13,562 nucleotides of DNA from JBGFRR01 sp041695045 (lineage in GTDB: Bacteria > Bacteroidota > Ignavibacteria > UBA10030): assembly GCA_041695045.1 (NCBI GenBank), contig JBGFRR010000057.1:1-13562 (forward strand). The letters are read 5' to 3'. Within the stretch, counting starts at the first letter, position 1, and every line of letters begins with the position of its first letter. The position numbers and the translations under genes are program-made. Shown here piece after piece: positions 1 to 7,395 of the stretch. Below the pieces are notes generated by a model that saw only the letters and a program-made list of their open reading frames with translations, was not told where the DNA came from and ran no database searches.

Positions 1-704
1 TTGAGATAGCCGGTGAACAAGTACTGTAAATCCTTCAGGCCTCCCTTGATGGAAAGCCTAAGCGCATCGGCAAACGAGTTGAGTACGATCAGAGCGTTGA
101 CGTTCGCGTCGAGCTTCGAGGCAGCGGAGAAGCGATTCCACAGACCTTTGTTAACCTTCGCGATGTCTTTGTACGTGTCGGTGAGCTTCGCAATATCCCA
201 ATCCGGCTTCCCACCGCTCTTCATCACAAAGTATTGCGCAAGTAGATATGTGCTGACGGAACGGTAAACGGTCTCTGTTGTCGATGCAAACGGCAGATGA
301 AAACGCACCATCGGACGCAGGCGGTCGAGGACGGGACAGTTGCTGGTGACCATGTAGATACCCATGATCGAGCTGAGCCCTTTTTGCATGGTCGTCTGCT
401 GGGCGTAACTTCGTTCCTGCGTATCGACGATGACGAAGCACTCATCGGTGGAGTGATTCATCTTGAACGTCTCGATCAGCGTGGCAAGGTTGACGGCAAC
501 GGGGCAATGTTCAACCGAGTCGGTGAGAGGACAGTTCTCACACTGATGAAATTTGAGCTTCGTCCATTCCGGCTTTACCGGATTGTAGCCGGAGCGCAGC
601 TCAAGGGTTTTCTCATCCAATAGGATTTCAAAATCCCTTGTCGTTCCGTCTTCAAACTGGAAGCTGTAGGAGTATCGTATGAGTTTTTGTTGAGTTTCGG
701 ACAT
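1..704 (-). CDS. Conserved Cys-motif protein, DUF6901-like (C-terminus outside window)
   Basis: The frame is open for 234 codons from the ATG at 704 and runs off the left end, so the C-terminus is missing. An in-frame TAA lies ten codons upstream, and no strong Shine-Dalgarno is visible. The N-terminal ~50 residues look like a beta-rich segment. A cysteine cluster follows at C55, C58 and C67 (HQCENCPL ... EHCPVA), plus C123 in SNCPVLD, which could bind a metal. Next come VRFHLPFAS and a predicted helical region. There is no signal peptide or membrane segment, so it is probably cytoplasmic. The layout matches what I remember of the uncharacterised DUF6901 family, but I could not verify this. 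No function is assigned. It lies 139 nt downstream of the PrsW gene on the same strand and may have its own promoter. Confidence 0.8.
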   Translation of the reverse strand, partial: MSETQQKLIRYSYSFQFEDGTTRDFEILLDEKTLELRSGYNPVKPEWTKLKFHQCENCPLTDSVEHCPVAVNLATLIETFKMNHSTDECFVIVDTQERSYAQQTTMQKGLSSIMGIYMVTSNCPVLDRLRPMVRFHLPFASTTETVYRSVSTYLLAQYFVMKSGGKPDWDIAKLTDTYKDIAKVNKGLWNRFSAASKLDANVNALIVLNSFADALRLSIKGGLKDLQYLFTGYL

Positions 705-843
705 GAACAGCTGTCGCAGACGAATGATCGGTTAGCGCTACCTAAAATAGCGTTTTTCAACCTTATCGTCCACAACTTAATTCAATAGCTATTCACAAGG
801 AAGACAGAAAGAAAAAGCCTCTCTGTTTCAGAATACCGAAATT

Positions 844-1857
844 TCAGTTCTGGGTCAGCATATGGAGCTGCCAGAGGTCACGACTCGTCATGCGAACAAA
901 GGGCTTCATCAGCAATTTCCCAGTCTGGCCGATGCTGCGCTCCAAAAACTGCAGTTCTTTCAACTGCGCTTCCACTTCAGGGTCCGGAGGAGGGTCGAAG
1001 CCTACCGAACGCATCAGCAGCAACGCTTTCGCCTTGACGGAGAGTTCCAGATGGACGCGGAGGTAACAGAGCATGTCGGCGAGGACTTCACCGCGGAAGC
1101 GGGATTCAAGCGAACGCAGATAGGTGCCAATTTTTGTATTGGACACCCCACCTTCGGTAATCAGACTCAGCAGTTCGACGTCCGTATCGAGCCCTACGCC
1201 GAGCCACTCTCGTGTCGATTGCTCGCTTTGTTTGAAGACAAGGAGAAGAACCGCTGGAAGAATGATGAGGATGACGATTGTCATAAACTCCGGCGGCAGG
1301 AAGAAATGATTGAAGAACGAATGCACAACCACCGCTACGAGAAGACCCGGGAGAAAAACAGCGAGCGTTTCAGACGACTTCACGTCCGATCGATTTTTCG
1401 CAAGGACGGCGAAGATGGCCATCGTCCCACCATGCATGACCGCTGTGCCGAAACCGCGAATCGCCCAGACAAAGGGACTCGCATACGGCATGGAGTGGAG
1501 GTAGACGATGTTCTCCACAAGCGCAAATCCTGCGCCGATGGCAAACCCGAACAACGCCGCGTCCACCATGAAGCCTACTTTCTTCGAACGAATCAGGTAC
1601 ACCATGTAAACAGCCTTGAACACTTCCTCAACTACGGGCGCTATGTAACGCGGGTAATGCTTGCCATCGAGAGGAATCGCATCAATAAGTGCGGTATTAA
1701 CGACGAGCGAGGCAAGAGCGGAGAGTCCACCGACGCCAATGGTGATGAGAATCGATCGGAACTTCACCAGCTTAAAGCTGTCGAGAAACACGAGCCCTGC
1801 GAGAAAGAGAAGTACCGGCGATAGGCTGAGGACGACCTGCGGGATAATCTCGATCAT
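844..1857 (-). CDS. PrsW-family intramembrane metalloprotease with C-terminal cytosolic extension
   Basis: A 337-aa polytopic membrane protein with about seven hydrophobic segments between residues 4 and 208. It carries the PrsW signatures in order: APVVEEVFKA (E77, E78, K81), FALVENIVY (E115, N116), TAVMHGGTMA (H142) and VVVHSFFNHF (H179, H184). These conserved Glu and His residues are the presumed zinc and catalytic sites of this family. In Bacillus, PrsW makes the first cut in the anti-sigma factor RsiW; many homologues have unknown substrates. About 130 soluble residues follow the last helix, which is an extra domain I do not recognise. I chose the ATG at 1857; a TTG lies directly before it at 1860. 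Only 12 nt separate it from the stop of the upstream metallopeptidase gene, so the two are probably co-transcribed. The ECF/anti-sigma pair 5 kb upstream makes an anti-sigma substrate plausible. Confidence 0.88.
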   Translation of the reverse strand: MIEIIPQVVLSLSPVLLFLAGLVFLDSFKLVKFRSILITIGVGGLSALASLVVNTALIDAIPLDGKHYPRYIAPVVEEVFKAVYMVYLIRSKKVGFMVDAALFGFAIGAGFALVENIVYLHSMPYASPFVWAIRGFGTAVMHGGTMAIFAVLAKNRSDVKSSETLAVFLPGLLVAVVVHSFFNHFFLPPEFMTIVILIILPAVLLLVFKQSEQSTREWLGVGLDTDVELLSLITEGGVSNTKIGTYLRSLESRFRGEVLADMLCYLRVHLELSVKAKALLLMRSVGFDPPPDPEVEAQLKELQFLERSIGQTGKLLMKPFVRMTSRDLWQLHMLTQN

Positions 1858-1869
1858 CAAGTTCAGGGC

Positions 1870-4818
1870 TTACTTCAGGAGTTTCAACGACACCATGAAC
1901 TCATCGGTGAACCTGTGGTTGCGTTCTGCCGCGCGGGCATAACCGATGGAGAAGGTCGATTCGAGTGTCGAAAAGATCACCAGTTTGAAATCGAGTTGAG
2001 CACCGGCGTTGAGGTATGTGCGGCGAACAGCGTCATCGTCCAGGTTCACCGCGATACCGCTGGAGAAGAGCATCAGCTGAGTCCAATTGGAATAGAGGAA
2101 GGTAAAGCCGAGACGCCGGAAGCGGAGTGGAGGGAGCGTCCATTCGATGAGCGCTTTCGTGTAATTCGTCCCGCCGATGGCATTCAGGTCAACGCCCGGA
2201 AAACTGTAGTACTCGCGGAATCGCCGCGCGTCCTGATAATCTACCCAGTTATTACCGAAGCCGCCGAAGTAGAAATTCGCCAACGGTTCCCTCCGCTCGC
2301 CCAAGGAGTAGCCGGCGGATGTGCGAAACCAGATCGAAGAATGATGGATCGGAAGAAGGATCCCGTAATCGAAATTCCCCAACGCGCGGGCGAAATGTTT
2401 GCCGTTCACATAATTGTTGTATCCAAGCAGTTGCCATCGGACTCCCTTCTCATCCTCAATCGACCCAAGCGACCTCATGGTGTACTGGTAGCTCAGCTTT
2501 CCGCTCAACGACCAAAAATTGTCAAACGAAACGGTAATGTTCTGCGCTTCAGGGAGGCGTTCCAAGCCGCCAAACTTTGTGAGGCTGAAGGAATAATCCA
2601 TCAGCTTCGGCTCGTCGAACACAAGATACTCTCGGTACTGTACGCCGAGCGAGTAGCCCTTACGTCCGACTTTCGTCGGACCGAAAAGGTCGTAGAAATC
2701 CGCCCAATTGTAGGTAGCTTTGAAATTCCACCGCCAGTATTTGAACCGCGCGGAAGCGTGCCAGCGCTCGTTCTTCGGCAAGAGCTGGTTTGGCGTGTAC
2801 GAGCCGGTGAGAACAAGCTCATTCAGCAGCAGGTAGTCCGAAAAATTGAGCCGGAAACCGAATGCGGCAAAGTCCTTGTAGCCTTCGACAATAGGATAAC
2901 CGGACATCAACTGGAAGTATCTGGTGGGATTGTAGGCTCCAGAGAAGATCACGAGTGAATCCGGATTGAATTCCTTTAGCGTTGGCGGCTTAAGATGCCA
3001 GGACATGACAACCGGGCGCTTCTCCACGATGGCCTGTCCCAAGAAATTGATGGCGGAAACATCCTCAATCGGCTGGATGGCGATTGAGACTGGAACAAAT
3101 CCATTGCCGGTGAAATAAAACGCGATCATCGAATCCTTCGAGATAGGCGCCGGCCTGAAATAACCGGTTTCGGTATTCGTGAGCCACTCTATCTTCTTCA
3201 TCTGGAAATCGTACCGGACGATGTTGGACACGCCCGTGTAGTACGTCGAGCCATACACGTACCGCCCATCTTCAGAAAACGCAAACGTTGCCGGCGAGCT
3301 GATCTCGAAATCATACAAAACTTCGAATGAGGTATCACCCTTCAGCAGTTTCGCAATGTCAAACTTGACGAGTCGCTGCGTACCGTCGATCTCGGCCAGC
3401 GCGCCTGTCAGGATCGTCCCATCGGGTGAAATGTCGAGATCAAACATATCCTTCCCATACGGGAGAGAATAGATCCGATTCCATTCACGATACGGAGGTG
3501 GAATGCGAACAATCGAGGAGATACCGTTTAAGTGTCGGACTCCCCACAAGGACTTGTCCGCTCTGTTGAAGGCAAGGTCGCCTGTACGGACATCCTGTAT
3601 CAACATCCTCGTTTCACCCGTCCGGACGTTCACCACATTGAGGTCGCGCCATTTATTGTTGTCGGTTGTATAAAAAAAGCTGCTCGTTGTTGGGTCGTAT
3701 GCAGCCGAGCAGACATAATACAGCGCCGCTCCCTTCACATCGGCGATGCGGTCGATCTTCCCTGTTCGGATGTCAATCGAGGCAACGTGAGCAACCTGAC
3801 CGGGATAGTTGATTGCCGCAAAGATTTTCCCGAGTGAAGAGTCGTAAAACGACCGTGAGACAGAACCTAACGCTCGCTCCGATAGTTGTCGGTGTGTCGT
3901 TACGGGGTACTTGCGGATGGAATCGAGGTTCGCCCGCTGCCATTGGCGTTCCCACTGAATCCACCGCGCCCACGCATCGTCCAGAGATTTGCCAAAGACA
4001 TTCTCGAACTGGGCGGAGAAATACCGACTGCTCCCTTCGGTTCGCGAAACCCACTTCACGACTGATTCGGGCTCATAGTGATAAGCCAAGTAACTCATAA
4101 ACCGCGTCCCGTAGAGATACGAATTAGCCTTCACCATAAAGTCAATCGTTGTCCCCTCCGACTCCAATCCAACTACATCGTAGATATAGGCACCATCTCT
4201 CACTGCTGTCCGGAAGACCATCTCGTCATACGATCCCATAGCTCGTCCGATTCCACCAGCCATCCATGTTTCCAGAAAGGTAGCGATTCCCTCGTGATAC
4301 CACCGGGGCGAAAAGCGGCGGGGCGTGGCAAGGTAGCCGTAAAACATCGAGAGCGGGTCTTCTTTTGTCGGATTGGGCTTTCCGAGAAAGAGAGACCGCC
4401 AGAAGCGGTCGGCTTTTGTCGATTGATCCAGGGCAACAATGTGGACAAGCTCATGGTTCATCAGCGCGGTTATCCGCTCGTTGGCGGGGCTGGTCTCATA
4501 CGCATAATGAAAGGGTGAAATGCCGACGCTTACAAGATTCTTCGGGACAGCCGTAGCGCCGCCGTTCCCATAATCTCCAAAATCCTGCAAGAGAACGGTA
4601 ACTTTTTCCGTGGGAGTATACTGAAACAGCTTTTTGTGAAACTGCAGGGCATTCTCATAGCTCATGATCAGATGCGGGACGAGATACTCATGTCCCCTGT
4701 CGTAAATGAGAAGCCGATGATTGGCAGTTTCCTGGGTGGTCACTTGACTGGAGAGAGGGAATCCGATGAGCAGAAACAACGCAACGACGGTGAGCCGACG
4801 TGTCGAGAGGACTGTCAT
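1870..4818 (-). CDS. Exported zinc metallopeptidase (HELVH) with TolB-like propeller and C-terminal beta-barrel
   Basis: A 982-aa protein when started at the ATG at 4818, which gives a good Sec signal peptide (positive TRR, hydrophobic core, SSQ near residue 25). The frame stays open 51 codons further upstream, but that extension contains the terminator of the preceding gene and so is unlikely to be translated. The peptidase domain spans roughly residues 34-320. It has NHELVHIVAL (H122, E123, H126) and, 50 residues on, WYHEGIATFLE, whose E176 is the likely third zinc ligand, as in peptidase MA/gluzincin proteins. Residues ~330-620 have repeated SPDG/SEDGRYVYG-type blades typical of TolB-like beta-propellers. 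From about residue 630 the sequence alternates aromatic and polar residues and ends in MVSLKLLK, as expected for an outer-membrane barrel. It probably sits in the outer membrane and cleaves or binds an unknown periplasmic or surface substrate. Confidence 0.88.
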   Translation of the reverse strand: MTVLSTRRLTVVALFLLIGFPLSSQVTTQETANHRLLIYDRGHEYLVPHLIMSYENALQFHKKLFQYTPTEKVTVLLQDFGDYGNGGATAVPKNLVSVGISPFHYAYETSPANERITALMNHELVHIVALDQSTKADRFWRSLFLGKPNPTKEDPLSMFYGYLATPRRFSPRWYHEGIATFLETWMAGGIGRAMGSYDEMVFRTAVRDGAYIYDVVGLESEGTTIDFMVKANSYLYGTRFMSYLAYHYEPESVVKWVSRTEGSSRYFSAQFENVFGKSLDDAWARWIQWERQWQRANLDSIRKYPVTTHRQLSERALGSVSRSFYDSSLGKIFAAINYPGQVAHVASIDIRTGKIDRIADVKGAALYYVCSAAYDPTTSSFFYTTDNNKWRDLNVVNVRTGETRMLIQDVRTGDLAFNRADKSLWGVRHLNGISSIVRIPPPYREWNRIYSLPYGKDMFDLDISPDGTILTGALAEIDGTQRLVKFDIAKLLKGDTSFEVLYDFEISSPATFAFSEDGRYVYGSTYYTGVSNIVRYDFQMKKIEWLTNTETGYFRPAPISKDSMIAFYFTGNGFVPVSIAIQPIEDVSAINFLGQAIVEKRPVVMSWHLKPPTLKEFNPDSLVIFSGAYNPTRYFQLMSGYPIVEGYKDFAAFGFRLNFSDYLLLNELVLTGSYTPNQLLPKNERWHASARFKYWRWNFKATYNWADFYDLFGPTKVGRKGYSLGVQYREYLVFDEPKLMDYSFSLTKFGGLERLPEAQNITVSFDNFWSLSGKLSYQYTMRSLGSIEDEKGVRWQLLGYNNYVNGKHFARALGNFDYGILLPIHHSSIWFRTSAGYSLGERREPLANFYFGGFGNNWVDYQDARRFREYYSFPGVDLNAIGGTNYTKALIEWTLPPLRFRRLGFTFLYSNWTQLMLFSSGIAVNLDDDAVRRTYLNAGAQLDFKLVIFSTLESTFSIGYARAAERNHRFTDEFMVSLKLLK

Positions 4819-4916
4819 GGTCTTTACCGTTGATGAGGGGAGACGTTTGTTGAAATACGTCCTAATATGCAAACAAGGCGACTCATATGCAACGGTGGCA
4901 TGACTGAAAAGTGTAT

Positions 4917-4963
4917 AAAAACCGAAAGGAGATTCGGGCATGTGCCTCGAATCTCCTTTCGGT
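4917..4963 (-). terminator. Intrinsic terminator after the nonapeptide-repeat gene
   Basis: A perfect 16-bp inverted repeat has arms at 4921-4936 (ACCGAAAGGAGATTCG) and 4948-4963, around an 11-nt loop that could pair further (GGCA/TGCC). Read on the minus strand it is followed by a T run (+ strand A's at 4917-4921). It lies 38 nt beyond the stop of the repeat protein. The run on the other side is not T-rich, so it is directional for minus-strand transcription. It separates the regulatory cassette from the metallopeptidase-PrsW genes. Confidence 0.9.
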
Positions 4964-5001
4964 GAAAACAAGCTCCGTTACGAACGGAATCGTCCTACCT
5001 C

Positions 5002-5940
5002 TTACTCCTGAATATTCATCATCGCTTCGACGAACGCTTGATCTTTGAGCAACTCAACGAATGCCTGGTCTTTCAGCAGTTCGGCAAACGCCTGATCCTT
5101 CATCAGGTCGGCAAATGCCTGGTCCTTCATTAAGTCGGCAAATGCCTGGTCCTTCAGCAGTTCGACAAATGCTTGGTCCTTCAACAGCTCGGCGAAGGCT
5201 TGATCCTTCAGCAGTTCGGCAAACGCCTGATCTTTCAGAAGCTCTGCGAACGCCTGGTCCTTGAGCAACTCGGCAAACGCTTGATCCTTCATCAATTCGA
5301 CGAAGGCTTGATCTTTCATCAGTTCGACAAAAGCCTGGTCCTTCAGAAGTTCAACATAGCCATGATCTTTCAAGAGCTCGGCATACGCCTGGTCCTTCAT
5401 CAGCTCGGCGTACGATTGATCCTTCCAGAGTGCGAGGAAGGCCTGGTCTTTCATCAACTCGGCAAACGCCTGATCCTTCAGTAGCTCTGCGAAGGCTTGA
5501 TCCTTCAACAGTTCGGCAAACGCCTGATCTTTCAGAAGTTCGGCAAATGCCTGGTCTTTCATCAACTCGGCAAACGCCTGATCCTTCAGCAGCTCTGCGA
5601 AGGCTTGATCCTTGAGGAGCTCAACGAATGCAGCTTCCTTCATGACTTCCTGGAACCTCGAATCGAGCGCGATCTTCTGAATCTTGTCGACCTTCAGCAG
5701 CTTCTGAAACTTATCGCTCTGAATAATCTTCTGATACTCAGGCTTCTTCAGAACGATGTCCTTGTCGGTGATTTGGCCTGCGCGATACTTCTGCGCCTTC
5801 CCGATCGTGCCCTGCAGATCTTCTTGGTTTGCCGGAGGATACGCCAGCGTAAAGAAGAGAATAACGACGATGGCAATAACGGCTCCGCCGATGAGCCAGG
5901 GACGCTTCCCACTGAACCAACCGCTGTTTTGATTCTCCAT
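5002..5940 (-). CDS. Membrane-anchored protein of 27 tandem nine-residue repeats (consensus QAFAELLKD)
   Basis: A 312-aa protein. I start it at the ATG at 5940 because an AAGGAGGT site lies 4 nt upstream; 19 more in-frame codons upstream have no such site. Residues 1-14 are basic (GKRPW), 15-34 form one membrane helix, and 35-66 form a linker. By the positive-inside rule the rest faces the periplasm. Residues 67-309 are exactly 27 units of nine residues: four degenerate ones (such as DKFQKLLKV and SRFQEVMKE), then 23 close to QAFAELLKD. The last is QAFVEAMMN, followed by IQE. The aromatic at position 3, small residue at 2 and Leu/Met at 6-7 are kept, and each unit carries E, K and D. Synonymous third-base differences between units indicate selection on the protein. 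I do not recognise a named family. It lies 127 nt after the anti-sigma gene and ends at a strong terminator. It may be a target or partner of that regulon. Confidence 0.93.
   Translation of the reverse strand: MENQNSGWFSGKRPWLIGGAVIAIVVILFFTLAYPPANQEDLQGTIGKAQKYRAGQITDKDIVLKKPEYQKIIQSDKFQKLLKVDKIQKIALDSRFQEVMKEAAFVELLKDQAFAELLKDQAFAELMKDQAFAELLKDQAFAELLKDQAFAELLKDQAFAELMKDQAFLALWKDQSYAELMKDQAYAELLKDHGYVELLKDQAFVELMKDQAFVELMKDQAFAELLKDQAFAELLKDQAFAELLKDQAFAELLKDQAFVELLKDQAFADLMKDQAFADLMKDQAFAELLKDQAFVELLKDQAFVEAMMNIQE
5014..5742 (-). repeat. 27-bp tandem repeat array encoding nonapeptides
   Basis: There are 27 consecutive 27-bp units (729 bp) in frame with no interruption. The 23 units at 5014-5634 are highly similar; the four at 5635-5742 have drifted. 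Units at 5338-5445 differ from the rest (QAFLALWKD, QSYAELMKD, QAYAELLKD, HGYVELLKD). A 65-nt block at 5441-5505 recurs at 5549-5613 with one mismatch, an offset of 108 bp or four units. The array therefore grew partly by multi-unit duplication. Such an array is expected to vary in copy number and to be misassembled from short reads. Confidence 0.93.
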
Positions 5941-5944
5941 ATCT

Positions 5945-5952
5945 ACCTCCTT
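5945..5952 (-). promoter_or_regulatory. Strong Shine-Dalgarno of the repeat-protein gene
   Basis: AAGGAGGT on the minus strand, 4 nt before the ATG at 5940. It fixes the start of the repeat protein and suggests efficient translation. Confidence 0.85.
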
Positions 5953-5953
5953 A

Positions 5954-5978
5954 TAGTGATAGTGAATAGTGATAGTGA
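5954..5978 (-). repeat. Four TAGTGA hexamers upstream of the repeat-protein RBS
   Basis: On the + strand, two copies of TAGTGATAGTGA are separated by a single A. They lie directly upstream of the Shine-Dalgarno, inside the 127-bp gap after the anti-sigma gene. They could be an operator or an unstructured pyrimidine-rich leader; function unknown. The position in a 5' untranslated region is seen; any role is inferred. Confidence 0.6.
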
Positions 5979-6067
5979 GAGATGACTGATAAAACAACGT
6001 TAATTTATTCAGGAAACTTTCTTACAATACAACTGCACGAGGTCAAGGTTGGATAAAGTTTCAACTA

Positions 6068-6856
6068 TTATTTTCGGGTTTGACCGACCTGAACTCTCTC
6101 CTCGTAGAGCTTTGCGCCAGAAGCCTCAAAAACAAAGCTGATTTCTGATGGCTCCACGGTGCTGCGCTCGAACGCCAGAATATAATGATTTTCCCCTTGA
6201 CTTGTCATCACCAAGCCGCTGTCGAACAATGTAAGATTTGCCGGTATCGTCCTTGATTGCGAATAGCCCTTAAACCGCAGTCGTTGCTGCACACATTGAA
6301 CACGTAACGCCAGATCACTCTGCGACTGGAGCCTGACATCGACAACGACGAGGCTTTCTGAGTGCTTGGTTTGAACCTCCGCTTGTATCCCCTCTTCAGA
6401 AAGATTGACTTCGAATCCAGGGCCATCCTTAAAAGAAACCGTAGAGTTGAAGAGAATGCTTCCGGTGACGTTCGCCGGGTCAGTCATGGTTGTCGATTGA
6501 ACTGCCACGAGAGAGTACAATGCAACGCCAATGACGAGTCCGGCGGCAAAGACATACGCATATTGAAAGGTCGTCCGCGTTGCAATAAGGTCTCGAACCC
6601 ACGCAACGACCGAAAACCGCGGCTCGGCGTCTGTTCTCCCCTGGGGAACAGCAGCCATGATGTAGGATTTCAAACCCGCCGGTGGTTCTACCTCTTCGAC
6701 TTTCCTTAACATTCCAGAAAGCCTGTGCAGATCATCCCGCAATTGCCTGGAATCAGGGTGCGCCTGAAGATAGGCGTTTAACTCGGCAATCTCTTTAGGG
6801 GTTGCTACACCATCGATTTCTCTGTTCAGCAATTCCTCAAATCGTTTGTTCGTCAT
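6068..6856 (-). CDS. Transmembrane anti-sigma factor (partner of the adjacent ECF sigma)
   Basis: A 262-aa protein. The start at 6856 lies one base after the sigma-factor stop (TGAAATG), so translation is probably coupled; a GAGGAA site sits inside the end of the sigma gene. Residues 1-70 have the usual anti-sigma N-terminal pattern (FEELLNREIDGVATPKEIAE, then AHPDSRQLRDDL) without the zinc-binding His/Cys motif seen in ZAS proteins. One membrane helix spans about 97-119. The remaining ~140 residues are predicted to be periplasmic and beta-rich and are not like a family I can name. Expected role: hold the ECF sigma factor at the membrane until a periplasmic signal or proteolysis releases it. 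Assignment rests on gene order, topology and the N-terminal pattern, not on a strong motif. Confidence 0.85.
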   Translation of the reverse strand: MTNKRFEELLNREIDGVATPKEIAELNAYLQAHPDSRQLRDDLHRLSGMLRKVEEVEPPAGLKSYIMAAVPQGRTDAEPRFSVVAWVRDLIATRTTFQYAYVFAAGLVIGVALYSLVAVQSTTMTDPANVTGSILFNSTVSFKDGPGFEVNLSEEGIQAEVQTKHSESLVVVDVRLQSQSDLALRVQCVQQRLRFKGYSQSRTIPANLTLFDSGLVMTSQGENHYILAFERSTVEPSEISFVFEASGAKLYEERVQVGQTRK

Positions 6857-6857
6857 T

Positions 6858-7394
6858 TCAAACAATTCCTCGTCGTTGACAAATCGTTCTGAGCATCGTT
6901 CTGGCAGTGAAGAGTCTGGACTTGACAGTTTTTTCCGGAATATCCAGAATTTGACCGATCTCTTGGTACGACAAATCATGAAAATGCTTCAGCACAATTA
7001 CCGCACGGTAAGGTACATCCAACTCCAATAACGCCTCTTGCACACCGTGTGTCGTATCCTGAGAACCGATCGACCGATCAGGCATCTCTTCTTCAGTAGC
7101 AATCCCCTCGGATAACTCTTCCCTCCGCTCTACCTTCTGAACAAGGTTCACCGATTCATTGACCGCAATACGGTACAGCCAGCTAAAGAATTTATACTTC
7201 GGGTCGAACGTCGAAAGCTTCTCATAGACTTTGAGGAAGACCGACTGCGTGATATCGGCTGCATCGTCGGCATTTCTGGACATCTGGAGTGCAAGGTTGA
7301 AAACGAGCTTTTGATATTTTTCGACAATACACTCGAAGGATTTGCGATCGCCTTTGAGTGTTCGTTCAACCAGTTTCAGATCGTCGTCAACCAT
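6858..7394 (-). CDS. ECF-type RNA polymerase sigma factor
   Basis: A 178-aa protein of normal ECF length with only regions 2 and 4. Region 2 covers about residues 20-90, including DAADITQSVFLKVYEKL and the FFSWLYRIAVNE block that contacts the -10 element. Region 4 covers about 120-172, with VPYRAVIVLKHFHDLSYQEI and a helix-turn-helix ending in EKTVKSRLFTAR. It directs RNA polymerase to a specialised promoter set. The ATG at 7394 is the first in frame with a proper N-terminus (MVDDDLKLVERTLKGD). The next gene, the anti-sigma factor, starts one base after its stop. It is preceded by 77 nt holding a promoter-like pattern, so it may be expressed separately from the STAS gene upstream and may be autoregulated. 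Confidence 0.95.
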   Translation of the reverse strand: MVDDDLKLVERTLKGDRKSFECIVEKYQKLVFNLALQMSRNADDAADITQSVFLKVYEKLSTFDPKYKFFSWLYRIAVNESVNLVQKVERREELSEGIATEEEMPDRSIGSQDTTHGVQEALLELDVPYRAVIVLKHFHDLSYQEIGQILDIPEKTVKSRLFTARTMLRTICQRRGIV

Positions 7395-7395
7395 T

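Noticed and set aside
776..846. Terminator after PrsW
   Set aside because: A weak CAGAA/TTCTG pairing and a T-rich stretch are present, but they are not adjacent in the right order, so the call is not supported.
862..1824. Long plus-strand open frame of 320 codons opposite PrsW
   Set aside because: It is the antisense of a gene with clear family motifs; the product is Arg/His-rich with no recognisable domain.
1915..2958. Plus-strand open frame of 347 codons opposite the barrel domain
   Set aside because: Antisense shadow of the metallopeptidase gene, without ribosome binding site or recognisable domain.
4819..4971. A 51-residue N-terminal extension of the metallopeptidase gene
   Set aside because: It overlaps the terminator hairpin of the upstream gene and would bury the signal peptide; the ATG at 4818 is better.
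5014..5742. CRISPR array
   Set aside because: Repeats are directly adjacent with no spacers, stay in one reading frame and differ mainly at synonymous positions; this is a coding tandem repeat.
5497..5985. Plus-strand open frames opposite the nonapeptide array
   Set aside because: They arise because a 27-bp repeat without stops is open in several frames; the minus strand has the RBS, membrane helix and terminator.
5941..5997. A 19-residue N-terminal extension of the repeat protein
   Set aside because: It would be translated from TAGTGA repeats and across a strong Shine-Dalgarno that fits the ATG at 5940.
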